A DNA stretch of 64,000 bases from Chitinophaga sp. HK235 (GCF_018255755.1 NZ_CP073766.1:2170001-2234000), one strand, 5' to 3'. Counted from the first letter of the stretch, positions 42,550-51,434 are shown. The notes: generated from the letters alone by a model not told the origin. Made by a program: numbers and translations.

Positions 42550-43272
42550 ATGGACACAACTTTCACGCAGCAATGTATTTTCGGGGTTGCCCTGATTGCT
42601 TTTATGATAGCCTGCATCAGGACAGGCAAACTCTCCATTCCGGCAGCCCTGGCAGCCGGTCTTACAGGACTGCTGGTATTTGCAGGTGCTGGCTTCAGCG
42701 GTATTGCGCTGCTGGGCACCTTTTTTCTGTTGGGTACCGTGGCCACCTCCCATAAAAAACAGGCCAAAGCGGCTATTGCTGCCGAAGGCTATCATCCGGA
42801 GACAAGAAAGGCAGGACAAGTATTTGCCAACGGCGGTACTGCCGCTATCATGGGTGTACTAATGCTGGCAGACCCTTCCCGGCGGGAGTTATACCGGCTG
42901 ATGATGGCTGCCAGCCTGGCTTCTGCGACAGCAGACACCTTATCGTCTGAACTAGGCACGGTATACGGTAAACGCTTTTTTAATATCCTCACTTTTAAAA
43001 AAGAAGCAAGAGGCCTTGATGGGGTGGTGAGCGTGGAAGGTACACTGATAGGGGCTGCCGGCGCAGCGGTGATAGCAATCGTATATGCGGCAGCGATAGG
43101 TTTCGACCGGCACATGTTATTCATTATACTGGCCGGGATGCTGGGCAATCTGATGGACTCGGTACTGGGAGCCACCCTGGAGCGCAAACATTATATCGGC
43201 AACGACGCCGTTAACTTCGGCAATACCCTTTTTGCCGCCCTGGTAGCCGGCGCCTGCTGCTGGTTGGGGTAA
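42550..43272 (+). CDS. DUF92 family membrane protein
   Basis: A 240-residue integral membrane protein from the ATG at 42550 (MDTTFTQQCIFGVALIAF). Six or seven membrane segments, with the DUF92 signatures KAGQVFANGGTAAIMGVLM, LASATADTLSSELGTVYGKR and GMLGNLMDSVLGATLERKH. The plant member VTE6 is a phytyl-phosphate kinase that uses CTP, so a polyprenyl-phosphate kinase role is possible, but the bacterial members are not assigned. A hairpin terminator follows. Confidence 0.87.
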   Translation: MDTTFTQQCIFGVALIAFMIACIRTGKLSIPAALAAGLTGLLVFAGAGFSGIALLGTFFLLGTVATSHKKQAKAAIAAEGYHPETRKAGQVFANGGTAAIMGVLMLADPSRRELYRLMMAASLASATADTLSSELGTVYGKRFFNILTFKKEARGLDGVVSVEGTLIGAAGAAVIAIVYAAAIGFDRHMLFIILAGMLGNLMDSVLGATLERKHYIGNDAVNFGNTLFAALVAGACCWLG

Positions 43273-43281
43273 CAGGTAAAA

Positions 43282-43309
43282 AGGGGAGCTACCTGTTTGT
43301 AGCACCCCT
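43282..43309. terminator. Hairpin between convergent genes
   Basis: Arms AGGGGAGCTAC and GTAGCACCCCT with one mismatch, in the 45-base gap between the DUF92 gene and the convergent oxidoreductase. It may serve both directions. Confidence 0.6.
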
Positions 43310-43317
43310 CTTCTCAG

Positions 43318-44400
43318 TTATAAATTGACCATTTTGCCGGTACGTACAGACTCATCACAGGCAAAGGCTATACGCAGACTGTTAACCGCATCCTGCACAT
43401 GATCCGTCAGATCTGTATCCTGACGGATAGCCTGGAGAAAATAACGTTGCTCCCGGTTGCACAGCTCCTGATGATCCGGTTCATCCTGCATATCTATCCA
43501 GGTATCTTCCTTTACAAATTCTCCTTTTTCATTGAGCGCAGCATGATGCAAACGCAGTGATTCCGTTTTCGTATGTGCTTCAATGTTATCTGAATTACCA
43601 GCACTGCCGGAATCTTTGGCGACAATGGAAACACAGCCCTGCGGGCCGATCACATCCTTTACAAAAAAGGCTGTTTCGCTAATCATTGGTCCCCAGCCTG
43701 CTTCATACCATCCAACAGAACCATCTTCGAAGCGGATCTGCAGCTGGCCGTAGTTGTAGTTGTCTGACGGTATGTCCTGGGAGAGCCTTGCGCCGATAGC
43801 GCTTACCTGTACCGGTTTAGAACGGGTCATCTGGCACATCACATCAATATAATGCACCCCGCAATCCACGATAGGACTCAGGCTCTGCAGCAGGTTACGG
43901 TGTACGCCCCATTTGCTGCCACTGCTTTGCTGGTTGAGGTTCATCCGCATCACCAGCGGTTTCCCCAGTTGTTGCGCCAGCTCCACAAACTTTTCCCAGG
44001 AAGGGTGATGCCGCAGGATATAACCCACCACCAGTTTTTTACCTGCCTTACGTGCAGCGGCGGCCACTCTTTCAGCACCCGCTACAGAGTCAGCCAGCGG
44101 CTTCTCTATAAACACATGGCATCCGCTTTCCAGCGCCATGATAGCGAAACTTTCATGTGTGTCAGGATAGGTGGAGATACACACCGCATCGGGCCGGGTA
44201 GCCGCTAATGCCTCTTCGTAGCTGCTGTAGAGCGGATAACCGCCGCCCAGCTTGTCGTTGAGCACCTGCTTGCTGGAGCCGGTAGATACAATACCACATA
44301 TTTCAAAGCCTTCCAATGTATGATAGGCAGTAGCATGAGACGCGCCCATGTTACCACAGCCAACTACTAATACCCGTAAAGGTTTAACGATTTCTGACAT
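43318..44400 (-). CDS. Gfo/Idh/MocA family oxidoreductase
   Basis: A 360-residue NAD(P)-dependent dehydrogenase of sugars or sugar-like compounds. N-terminal Rossmann domain: VLVVGCGNMGASHATAY, CISTYPDTHESFAIMALESG, and the EKP motif in HVFIEKPLADS. The C-terminal domain has the substrate-site block SPIVDCGVHYIDVMCQM, which carries the catalytic-type D and H. Members oxidise or reduce a ring hydroxyl; the exact sugar is unknown. It stands alone. Confidence 0.92.
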   Translation of the reverse strand: MSEIVKPLRVLVVGCGNMGASHATAYHTLEGFEICGIVSTGSSKQVLNDKLGGGYPLYSSYEEALAATRPDAVCISTYPDTHESFAIMALESGCHVFIEKPLADSVAGAERVAAAARKAGKKLVVGYILRHHPSWEKFVELAQQLGKPLVMRMNLNQQSSGSKWGVHRNLLQSLSPIVDCGVHYIDVMCQMTRSKPVQVSAIGARLSQDIPSDNYNYGQLQIRFEDGSVGWYEAGWGPMISETAFFVKDVIGPQGCVSIVAKDSGSAGNSDNIEAHTKTESLRLHHAALNEKGEFVKEDTWIDMQDEPDHQELCNREQRYFLQAIRQDTDLTDHVQDAVNSLRIAFACDESVRTGKMVNL

Positions 44401-44491
44401 GAGATAATTCCGGTTTAATTTGCTTCAATCCCGGTAAGATACAGTACAGCACAGTGATTTACAAGCAGAATTTTATGCAGGGCGGAAATGT

Positions 44492-44499
44492 TATTTTTG
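44492..44499 (+). promoter_or_regulatory. -7 box of yjbQ
   Basis: TATTTTTG fits TAnnTTTG, 15 bases before the ATG at 44515. Confidence 0.45.
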
Positions 44500-44514
44500 C
44501 AGAAAATCAGGAGC

Positions 44515-44943
44515 ATGGAAATATATCAACAGGCCGTACGCCTGAAAGCCCGTCCAAGAGGCTTTCATCTTATCACGCATGAAATTGTACAGGCATTCCC
44601 GCAAATCGGGACATTACAATCAGGCATGTGCCAGGTATTTATCCAGCATACTTCTGCCGGGCTGACCATCAATGAAAACGCAGATCCCACCGTCAGAACA
44701 GACTTTGAGACGTTCTTCAACAAAGCTGTCCCCGAAAACGATCCGGACTTTGAACATAATGACGAAGGCCCCGATGATATGCCGGCCCACCTGAAATCCT
44801 CTCTGCTGGGCTGTTCCGTAATGATACCTATACATAACGGCCGACTCGCACTCGGTACCTGGCAAGGTGTTTACCTCTGTGAGCACAGAGACTATGGCGG
44901 TCCCAGAAACCTGGTGCTGACAGCCTGGGGCAAACCTTTTTAA
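44515..44943 (+). CDS. yjbQ: YjbQ/UPF0047 family protein (secondary thiamine-phosphate synthase family)
   Basis: A 142-residue protein from the ATG at 44515 (MEIYQQAVRLKARPRGFHLI); an in-frame start at 44488 lies over the promoter. Conserved motifs: VFIQHTSAGLTINENADPTV, DEGPDDMPAHLKSSLLGCSV, and the end LALGTWQGVYLCEHRDYGGP. The family forms a trimer with a metal site made from these H, E and D residues. E. coli YjbQ shows weak thiamine-phosphate synthase activity, but the true function is uncertain. Single-gene unit. Confidence 0.92.
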   Translation: MEIYQQAVRLKARPRGFHLITHEIVQAFPQIGTLQSGMCQVFIQHTSAGLTINENADPTVRTDFETFFNKAVPENDPDFEHNDEGPDDMPAHLKSSLLGCSVMIPIHNGRLALGTWQGVYLCEHRDYGGPRNLVLTAWGKPF

Positions 44944-45065
44944 GGTATTATTGATGAAATAAAAAATGTCATCCTCATCCGTTGTAACGGGCTTTCCACG
45001 AAACACGGAAGATAAAAAAAGGCACAAACTTATCTTGAATAGGATTTTGGAGAAGCAACATTAAC

Positions 45066-45506
45066 CTAGAAAAAGATATCTACGTAATCTACCACGTTAT
45101 TACCCTCACAGTTGTCCATCTCCTGCAGACGCCAGTATTTACGGGTGCCTTTGGCCAGGAAGTGGTAGGTACCGGTTTTATCACATACCTTTCCGGCATT
45201 TACATTTGAATAGCGGGTCTGGATGTTTCCTTCAAATGTCAGCTCGCGGAGAGATACTACAATCAGGCTGCCGTCGATAGTCACAAAATCGCCTGTGGCG
45301 GCATCCCGTTGTTCCCCCTTGATGCTATAGGTGCCATCTTTCTTTTTGGTGATCATCACTTTACCAGGCTTGTCCCAGCTGATCCATTGCAGGGTGAAAT
45401 TGTGTTTGCCTTCACGGGGCGTGTTGGCAGCAGGCTGTTGGGCATAGGTGCTGTATCCGGTCAGAATGACAATGGAAATCAGCAATACACGATAAATTTT
45501 TTTCAT
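45066..45506 (-). CDS. Secreted hypothetical protein
   Basis: A 146-residue exported protein (signal MKKIYRVLLISIVILTGYST, cleavage near TYAQ). The mature part is beta-rich (HNFTLQWISWDKPGKVMITK, IVVSLRELTFEGNIQ) and has two Cys, in KVCDKTGTYHF and MDNCEG, that could form a disulfide. I do not recognise the family, though similar small proteins are common in Bacteroidota. The palindromic-repeat cluster lies just upstream. Confidence 0.75.
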   Translation of the reverse strand: MKKIYRVLLISIVILTGYSTYAQQPAANTPREGKHNFTLQWISWDKPGKVMITKKKDGTYSIKGEQRDAATGDFVTIDGSLIVVSLRELTFEGNIQTRYSNVNAGKVCDKTGTYHFLAKGTRKYWRLQEMDNCEGNNVVDYVDIFF

Positions 45507-45522
45507 GATTAAATTAATTTGC

Positions 45523-45666
45523 CCCAGGGCTGAAGCCCTGGGCTATATTGAATTCCGGACTATATTGTGCCGAAGCCCCGGGGCTATATGGCGCTTGAAA
45601 CCCTGGAACTACGTCATGCTGTAGCCATGGATAAAAACCAATATAGCCCAGGGCTTCAGCCCTGGG
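45523..45666. repeat. REP-like palindrome cluster with 28-base inverted ends
   Basis: The ends 45523-45550 and 45639-45666 are perfect 28-base inverted copies, each containing the 20-base palindrome also found at 34165-34184 plus CTATATTG. Between them is a diverged copy (CGAAGCCCCGGGGCTATAT, 45571-45589). The whole 144-base unit could fold into one large structure, like a bacterial interspersed mosaic element. It lies between the start of the secreted hypothetical and the stop of the hydrolase. Confidence 0.8.
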
Positions 45667-45684
45667 ACCAAATATAAGGATATA

Positions 45685-46467
45685 CTATTTACTGAGTTTC
45701 ATGAGCATAGCCGCCAGCTCCTTGGGGACTGTGATCATCGCATCATGTCCTGTCTCCAGTTCATAATACTTCCAGGAAGGCGATTGACGGGTCTTCTCTG
45801 CAAACTTGCGCAGGCCCTTTATCTGGGGATTTGTGCAGGCGATATAGCTCAGGGGCAGATGATTACCAAAAGAATGCTGCAACACCAGCGGCTGTGCAAA
45901 CGTTTTATAGGGCTGTAGTGTCAGCCGGTCGTTTACCCATTTTTCATCCTTAGGATTGCTCACACCAAAAAAGCCGGCAGGCAGGATGGGAATGCTGCGC
46001 ATCTGATATTGGGCAGCCTGTTCGATAAAATTTTTTCTCACAGTATCCGGTTGTACAGACAAAGCGCTTTCTCCATTTTCTGCAATCACAGCATCGAGGT
46101 AAATGAGTTTACTCAGTCTTTCAGGAATACGGTCAGCCACACCAGTGATCACTACACCCCCATAACTATGGCCTACCAATACCACATCGTGCAGATCTTC
46201 CATCGTAATGAGCTGAACGATGTCGTTGATATGAGTATTCAGGTCGATGTTATCGTGCGGTTGATACTGATGTTCCGCCAACCCACTGAGAGAGGGCGTA
46301 TAAACAATATTACCGGCTTCCCTTAACTTTGCGCTTACCTGCTGCCAGCACCAACCACCATGCCATGCGCCGTGGACTAATACAAACACCTTTTTGGATT
46401 GTGCACTAAGCCGGACAATACAGCTAAGCAGCAAGAGCATAATTAATCTGATTAATTTTGTATACAT
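45685..46467 (-). CDS. Secreted alpha/beta hydrolase
   Basis: A 260-residue alpha/beta-fold esterase-like protein from the ATG at 46467 (MYTKLIRLIMLLLLSCIVRL), with a signal peptide. Oxyanion block LVHGAWHGGWCWQQV, nucleophile elbow VGHSYGGVVITG (Ser), and catalytic His in LETGHDAMITVP, with the acid likely in YLDAVIAE. It resembles the plant salicylate/methyl-esterase-like branch of short hydrolases. Divergent from an HxlR regulator 84 bases away, which probably controls it. The substrate is unknown. Confidence 0.88.
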   Translation of the reverse strand: MYTKLIRLIMLLLLSCIVRLSAQSKKVFVLVHGAWHGGWCWQQVSAKLREAGNIVYTPSLSGLAEHQYQPHDNIDLNTHINDIVQLITMEDLHDVVLVGHSYGGVVITGVADRIPERLSKLIYLDAVIAENGESALSVQPDTVRKNFIEQAAQYQMRSIPILPAGFFGVSNPKDEKWVNDRLTLQPYKTFAQPLVLQHSFGNHLPLSYIACTNPQIKGLRKFAEKTRQSPSWKYYELETGHDAMITVPKELAAMLMKLSK

Positions 46468-46551
46468 CGTATTATTTTTCTGCAATGTTAGTCAGTCAGT
46501 ATTTTTCCATCAATATCTCACCCGAAAGTGAGTACGTAAAAAACAGTACCC

Positions 46552-46932
46552 ATGGCTTCTAAAATAAAGACCAACTCCACAAATGCGCACAACCTCAAAG
46601 TTCTGGCAGATTACTGCGATGTAAACGAAACGCTGAAGAACATCAGTCAGCGCTGGAAGATGTCACTATTATACAATATCACTAACGGTGTTCAGCATTT
46701 CAGTCAACTAAAAAAAGCCTTCCCCACGCTATCAGACCAGGTACTGGGTAAACGGCTGGGAGAGCTGGTAACAGAGGGGTTGGTGAACAAGTCCTGTATC
46801 AGCGACACTACACCGCAGCAAACATTATACACCCCTACCTGCAAGGGCAATGCGCTTATACAGATCATTCTGGAATTACAGCGGTGGGGCAACAAAGACT
46901 GGTCTCACATCCAGCAGCAATGCGGCGGCTGA
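46552..46932 (+). CDS. HxlR family transcriptional regulator
   Basis: A 126-residue winged-helix regulator. ISQRWKMSLLYNITNGVQHF and KAFPTLSDQVLGKRLGELVT followed by EGLVNKSCISD are the HxlR signature (helix, recognition helix, wing). A single Cys in NKSCISD could be redox-sensing as in some relatives, and others are in DYCDV and QQCGG. HxlR factors often respond to aldehydes or quinones and control a neighbouring detoxifying enzyme; the divergent hydrolase fits. Confidence 0.9.
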   Translation: MASKIKTNSTNAHNLKVLADYCDVNETLKNISQRWKMSLLYNITNGVQHFSQLKKAFPTLSDQVLGKRLGELVTEGLVNKSCISDTTPQQTLYTPTCKGNALIQIILELQRWGNKDWSHIQQQCGG

Positions 46933-46942
46933 AACAAATCCT

Positions 46943-47590
46943 CTATTTACTTTTATTATAGGCCTGCACGATCATTTCAATTTCATCTTCCGTATAGTCG
47001 TTACTGTTAATAAACGCTACTATTCCGGGTTTATCGGCCAGGTAGGTACTCAGTTCTTTCCGGAATTGTTTCCCTTTCTGAGGTACTTCCAATACCGTAT
47101 CTGTTCCTTTTTTGGTCAGTACATACAGCCGGCCCGGCTCTACATTCGGACCATTTATTTGACGGTCCATTGCAAATGCTTTTTTGGGTTTGGTGAAATA
47201 CACCATATAAAGAGACAGGTCTCCTGCGATACGTAATTCAGCAAAACATTTGTTCAGTTTGGGAGCCATCAGGCCTGGCAGCTTTACATTAGAGAGGGTC
47301 TCAAAACGGGCTTTGTCACCATCTTCGAAAAAACCGATGCAGTCATCTGCTGTTATGGTGACAGCAGGCGCAGTAAGGCTATCCTTAAATCGGAAACGGT
47401 CGGGGGTCAGGAAAGTATATTTGATTAATCCCTTTATGACGGAGGAGTCTTTCATATAATAATAGCCTGTACTGTAATAGCTTTCAGTATTCATTCTATT
47501 ATCAAAAAGCCGCTGGGCTGAGAGATTGCCGATATTAATGCCCATCAGAAAAATCATCGTGCCTAACGTAAAAAGAGAGTGCCGTTTCAT
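46943..47590 (-). CDS. Secreted hypothetical protein
   Basis: A 215-residue exported protein from the ATG at 47590 (MKRHSLFTLGTMIFLMGINI). The mature part begins after LSAQ and contains YYYMKDSSVIKGLIKYTFLT and MVYFTKPKKAFAMDRQING, the first of which resembles Bacteroidota secreted proteins that start with a DSSVIKG strand pair. I do not assign a function. Convergent with the HxlR gene, ten bases apart. Confidence 0.72.
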   Translation of the reverse strand: MKRHSLFTLGTMIFLMGINIGNLSAQRLFDNRMNTESYYSTGYYYMKDSSVIKGLIKYTFLTPDRFRFKDSLTAPAVTITADDCIGFFEDGDKARFETLSNVKLPGLMAPKLNKCFAELRIAGDLSLYMVYFTKPKKAFAMDRQINGPNVEPGRLYVLTKKGTDTVLEVPQKGKQFRKELSTYLADKPGIVAFINSNDYTEDEIEMIVQAYNKSK

Positions 47591-47641
47591 AGTATATTCA
47601 AAATAGTGCCGCAAGGTATCATTTTATTCTGGGTCTACCCT

Positions 47642-48088
47642 CTACTTTTCAAGCTCCATATGCAATATCGGATAAGGCTTTCCCATACCGTCCAGCTCAG
47701 AACGACTGGTCACCCTGAAACCCATCTTCTCATAAAAACCGGCAGCCTGGCTATTCTGCTCATTCACATCTACTTTAGTGATCTTCAGTTCATGGATGGC
47801 ATAACCGATCAAATACCTGCCAATTCCTTTTCCCCTCATCGCATCGTCCACAAACAGCATCTCCAGCATGTCGCCGTGAACACCTATAAAAGCAACCGGC
47901 TGCTCCTGATCATCCAGCAACAGATAAGTTTCCACCTGAGGGAAAAAATTTACCGCTAGTTGTTCCTTGAAAAAAAGGAAGTCTTCTTCTTTCAGAAAAT
48001 CGTGTGTGGCTTTTACTGCAGACTCCCAAATACGCAGCATATCAGAATAGTCGGCAGGGGTAGTGGGTCTTATCTTCATCTTATTCAT
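47642..48088 (-). CDS. GNAT family N-acetyltransferase
   Basis: A 148-residue acetyl-CoA-dependent transferase. MKIRPTTPADYSDMLRIWES at the start, the acetyl-CoA binding block LFVDDAMRGKGIGRYLIGYA, VDVNEQNSQAAGFYEKMGFR and the end YPILHMELEK. The layout is that of E. coli YjaB. The acceptor is unknown. An alternative start three codons in (48079) would give the more usual MKIRPT beginning. Confidence 0.9.
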   Translation of the reverse strand: MNKMKIRPTTPADYSDMLRIWESAVKATHDFLKEEDFLFFKEQLAVNFFPQVETYLLLDDQEQPVAFIGVHGDMLEMLFVDDAMRGKGIGRYLIGYAIHELKITKVDVNEQNSQAAGFYEKMGFRVTSRSELDGMGKPYPILHMELEK

Positions 48089-48125
48089 CTTTGGTCCAAA
48101 AATAAACCAAAATTTTCTTTCAAAA

Positions 48126-48154
48126 GGAAGGAGCTCTTATAAAAAGCTCCTTCC
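48126..48154 (-). terminator. Intrinsic terminator of the FAD monooxygenase gene
   Basis: Perfect 10-base stem GGAAGGAGCT / AGCTCCTTCC with a 9-base loop, followed on the minus strand by TTTTG. Confidence 0.75.
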
Positions 48155-48250
48155 GCGGTGTACGCAACGCTGCAACTGGTTGGCAGCGCTACTTTAATCA
48201 CCTGCGGGCTGCTGGTGAGTAATGCGCTGGTAACAGGCAAACAGTCCAGG

Positions 48251-49840
48251 TCAGGATAACAACTCCTGCATAGGAATGTCTGCAGCCTGTGATTCACTGC
48301 CCCTCCAGGCAACAAAGCCATCGGGACGCACGAGGAGCGCATCTCCCTCCCGGCTGCCGGTATGTTCCTGCCACTGCTCAGCAGTAGCTGCTTCTTCAAA
48401 TGCATAAACGGCCACCAGCTCCTTTTTATCTGCCAGCGCGGTTTTCCACCGATCAGCGTTGCCATGCACAAACAGTACAAAGTTGCCTTTCAGCAGGTCC
48501 AGCGTAGAAACCTGATGGGCTTCGTCGAGCCAGATATGCGGCACCCTGGTACCTGGCAGGCCATACAGCATCCTGTCTTCCGGCTTTTCGGGGCAATAGC
48601 CGGAAACTACGTGTACCGGATACTGATAGTCCGGCAGACCAATCAGTGCCCGCACATTCTGCATGATTTCCTTGTCTTTCAGCATACCTTGTTCGTCGGC
48701 CATAGTACCGGAGCGTAAGGCATTAAACAACCCTACCGGCTGCCTTTCAGTGGTATAACTGTCCAATAGCGAAGGTGCTGCCTGCCCACGTAATACAGCC
48801 GCCAGTTTCCAGGCCAGGTTCTGTACATCCTGAATACCGGTATTAGCGCCTTTGCCGCCATAGGGTGTCATTACATGGGCTGCATCGCCGGCGAGGAAGA
48901 TACGGCCGCTTTGCATGGTATCAGCCACTTTTACGGTCATCTCCCAGGGCAATACACTCAATATGCGTATAGGCAGTTCCGGTAGTCCTATCGCCGCCCT
49001 TATGATGGCTGTCAGCCGTTGCTCCTGGAAGTCCGTCACCTGTTCCTCCATTCCGGGATAATAACGCAGCTGGTATACCCAACGGTCACTGTTATTGATA
49101 GTTGTCAGAAATCCGGTCAGCCCGGGCCTGTCGATGATACACAGACTGAACTCCCTGCCCGTCACCAGTGCTGCCATATCGGCTTCAAAATAGATATTAA
49201 GGAAATGGGCCAGCACACCAGGGCCGGAAACGGGCAGCTGCAGCTTTTCACGGACCGGGCTGGAAGCTCCGTCGGCAGCGATCATATAATCCGCAGTAAC
49301 GATAGTCGTATCACCAGTGGCACGGTCGCGCAACAAGGCGGTTACCTGCTGATCATCCTGTGAAAACGATACCAACTCCGTATAAAAACGCAGATCAGCG
49401 CCTCTGGCAGCTGCTGCCTGGCGAAGAACAGGTTCGGCCAGATCCTGGGTACAACGGGCGCCTATCTCCGGGCTCAGGGCCGCCAGACTTTTCAGGTCGT
49501 TTAACTGGCTGGGAAAAACGATACGGCCTTCTTCCCGGGGGACCATCTTTTCCAGTGCAGCCATTACCGTTACATCCCTTAATACCCCCCAGGCAGGGCT
49601 GAGCGCCTTACCGGCTTCCCGTAAAGCCTCTCCCAGCCCCAGCTCCCTGAAAAGCTCCATCGTGCGGATATCAAACCCACGGGCCCTTGGATGAATAGAA
49701 GTCCCTTTATGCCTTTCTGCCAGTAATGGCCGGATGCCCTGCTGCAACAAAAACAACGCCGCACAGAGGCCTGTAATGCCACCGCCGATGATCAGCACCG
49801 GCACATGCGCAGCTGATACCTGCTGTTTACTTTGTGTCAT
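48251..49840 (-). CDS. FAD-dependent aromatic monooxygenase (PheA/TfdB type)
   Basis: A 529-residue flavoprotein hydroxylase from the ATG at 49840 (MTQSKQQVSAAHVPVLIIGG); the frame extends to 49930 over the intergenic region. FAD-binding GGGITGLCAALFLLQQG, DG motif MIAADGASSPVREKL, and the second FAD motif FLAGDAAHVMTPYGGKGANT. The C-terminal thioredoxin-like domain (about 430-529) is typical of phenol/aromatic polyketide hydroxylases. It adds oxygen to an aromatic ring using NAD(P)H. Divergent from an AraC regulator, a pair suggesting inducible detoxification or modification of an aromatic compound. Confidence 0.9.
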   Translation of the reverse strand: MTQSKQQVSAAHVPVLIIGGGITGLCAALFLLQQGIRPLLAERHKGTSIHPRARGFDIRTMELFRELGLGEALREAGKALSPAWGVLRDVTVMAALEKMVPREEGRIVFPSQLNDLKSLAALSPEIGARCTQDLAEPVLRQAAAARGADLRFYTELVSFSQDDQQVTALLRDRATGDTTIVTADYMIAADGASSPVREKLQLPVSGPGVLAHFLNIYFEADMAALVTGREFSLCIIDRPGLTGFLTTINNSDRWVYQLRYYPGMEEQVTDFQEQRLTAIIRAAIGLPELPIRILSVLPWEMTVKVADTMQSGRIFLAGDAAHVMTPYGGKGANTGIQDVQNLAWKLAAVLRGQAAPSLLDSYTTERQPVGLFNALRSGTMADEQGMLKDKEIMQNVRALIGLPDYQYPVHVVSGYCPEKPEDRMLYGLPGTRVPHIWLDEAHQVSTLDLLKGNFVLFVHGNADRWKTALADKKELVAVYAFEEAATAEQWQEHTGSREGDALLVRPDGFVAWRGSESQAADIPMQELLS

Positions 49841-49960
49841 ACGTAAAATATTTATGTAAAACTGCCGGTTATACGACGCAACGGAGTGCACAAAACGGAT
49901 AAATAAGTACCATTTGCAGAAGTGTGACACAGATGTTTATACAGCCTCGCCATGTTTCAT

Positions 49961-49968
49961 TATTTTTG
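49961..49968 (+). promoter_or_regulatory. -7 box of the AraC gene
   Basis: TATTTTTG fits TAnnTTTG, 20 bases before the ATG at 49989. Direct GTAAAA repeats at 49843 and 49856 near the divergent monooxygenase start could be regulator half-sites. Confidence 0.45.
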
Positions 49969-49988
49969 TAGACAACCGGAACTTCATC

Positions 49989-50951
49989 ATGCAGTCACAG
50001 CCCACACAGTCAGCTGCTTTCACAGACGCCTTCCTTGCACGGGAAGGAGTGGAACATACTTACCGGCTTCCGCTCCCCGATGCGGAAGGCAGCGGCAGGT
50101 TCATCATCTGCGGCGACACCGCCATCGCCGACGGGATCGTTACCGCAGGGCCTCCACTCCTTAGCTGGCAGCATTTCAACGAAAAAGCTTTTGTGGAAAT
50201 GAATTTTGTAGTATCGGGTCAACTTTACCAGACCCACGAAGGATTGATCAGACGCCGGCTTTTTAGTCGGGGATATCACAACATCCTGTTCAACCCTTCT
50301 TCCTGGGAAAAAAATGAACTGGCCGACAGCCATGGATTCCGCAACATAGGCATCCATATCACGCCGGAAAAAATGATCTCCCTGCTAACCAGCTACGCAC
50401 CTGAATTATACCATCTGGCCACCAAAATAGAAAAAGGTATCCCCTTTGTTTTACATGCACCTGCAGAGCGTTTTAGCGGGAGAATGCAATCCCTGCTGGA
50501 CCATCTCTGGAAAAGCCCTGACCCACAGGGATTAAAACGGCTGCATTTCGAAGCCCTGGCCCTGCAGCTGCTCTGTCTGCAATGGGAAAACCTGCTCCCT
50601 GCTGCAGCTCCCGCAGCGGCACATAACCTCCGGAAAGCCGACCGGGATAAACTACACGATGCACAGCAGTATCTGTTACAACACCTGGCCTGTCCACCTA
50701 CCCTGGCTGAACTATCGAAGTTATGCGGATTGAATGAATTCAAACTGAAACAAGGCTTCCGGCTGGTCTTCGGACAGAGTGTCTTTTCCTTCCTCAGCGA
50801 TGAAAGACTGGAAAATGCACGGCAACAGATACTACAAGGCGAAAAAAACATCTCAGAGATTGCTTACGGTCTCGGCTATACGCATCCGCAGCATTTTCAC
50901 CGGGCTTTTAAAAAGAAATATGGGATAACACCTAAAGGGCTGCTAAAATAA
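49989..50951 (+). CDS. AraC family transcriptional regulator
   Basis: A 320-residue regulator from the ATG at 49989 (MQSQPTQSAAFTDAFLAREG). N-terminal half with AraC-binding-type beta structure; C-terminal domain with LAELSKLCGLNEFKLKQGFR and ISEIAYGLGYTHPQHFHRAF followed by KKKYGITPKGLLK. The long N-terminal part resembles the PchR/YbtA-like group. Divergent from the FAD monooxygenase 148 bases away and probably its activator. Confidence 0.9.
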   Translation: MQSQPTQSAAFTDAFLAREGVEHTYRLPLPDAEGSGRFIICGDTAIADGIVTAGPPLLSWQHFNEKAFVEMNFVVSGQLYQTHEGLIRRRLFSRGYHNILFNPSSWEKNELADSHGFRNIGIHITPEKMISLLTSYAPELYHLATKIEKGIPFVLHAPAERFSGRMQSLLDHLWKSPDPQGLKRLHFEALALQLLCLQWENLLPAAAPAAAHNLRKADRDKLHDAQQYLLQHLACPPTLAELSKLCGLNEFKLKQGFRLVFGQSVFSFLSDERLENARQQILQGEKNISEIAYGLGYTHPQHFHRAFKKKYGITPKGLLK

Positions 50952-50973
50952 GTCAATAAAAAAATCTCCTTCC

Positions 50974-51007
50974 TGTCCAATTCCTGCCCTTTCAGTCATC
51001 ATTAGGT
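50974..51007 (+). promoter_or_regulatory. Putative ECF42-dependent promoter, copy 1
   Basis: Block from TGTCCAATT to GTCATCATTAGGTG upstream of the DoxX-like gene. It shares TGTCCAATT, TGC, TTC, GTCATCAT and AGGTG with the block at 51465-51497. TGTCCA is separated from GTCA by 15 bases in both. A TGTC-type -35 element is what I recall for ECF42 promoters in actinobacteria. Confidence 0.55.
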
Positions 51008-51026
51008 GAAACAAAATCACTTCTAT

Positions 51027-51434
51027 ATGAAAACTAATGACAAACGCAGGCAGGCAGCCTATTGGGTCACCACAGGCTTACTGACAGCCGGTATGTTGTC
51101 CGGCGGCATATGCCAGGTAATGAGGATATCCTGGAATGTAAACGGTATGCTTCACCTGGGCTATCCTTTGTATTTTATGACTTTACTAGGTATCTGGAAA
51201 ATACTGGGCGTGACAGCCTTATTGTTGCCAGGATTAAAACTGGTGAAGGAATGGGCTTATGCAGGCTTCTTTTTTGTCATGACCGGTGCAGTCATCTCCC
51301 ATCTGGTAAGCGGTGATGGTGTTCAGGCTGTTATTGCACAAACTGTTTTTGTAGTCCTGGTTGTTTTGTCCTGGTGGCTCCGTCCGGCAAACAGAAGGCT
51401 CGACAAACCTGCAGAAATAGTTGTAAGTTTATGA
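51027..51434 (+). CDS. DoxX-like membrane protein
   Basis: A 135-residue protein from the ATG at 51027 (MKTNDKRRQAAYWVTTGLLT). Four membrane segments, with LLTAGMLSGGICQVMRI, LHLGYPLYFMTLLGIWKIL and WAYAGFFFVMTGAVISHL, as in the DoxX_2 family. The role is unknown; relatives occur in redox and stress clusters. First gene of a set with a DGPF protein and an ECF42 sigma, and its upstream region shares a motif with the DGPF gene, so it is probably in the sigma regulon. Confidence 0.85.
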   Translation: MKTNDKRRQAAYWVTTGLLTAGMLSGGICQVMRISWNVNGMLHLGYPLYFMTLLGIWKILGVTALLLPGLKLVKEWAYAGFFFVMTGAVISHLVSGDGVQAVIAQTVFVVLVVLSWWLRPANRRLDKPAEIVVSL

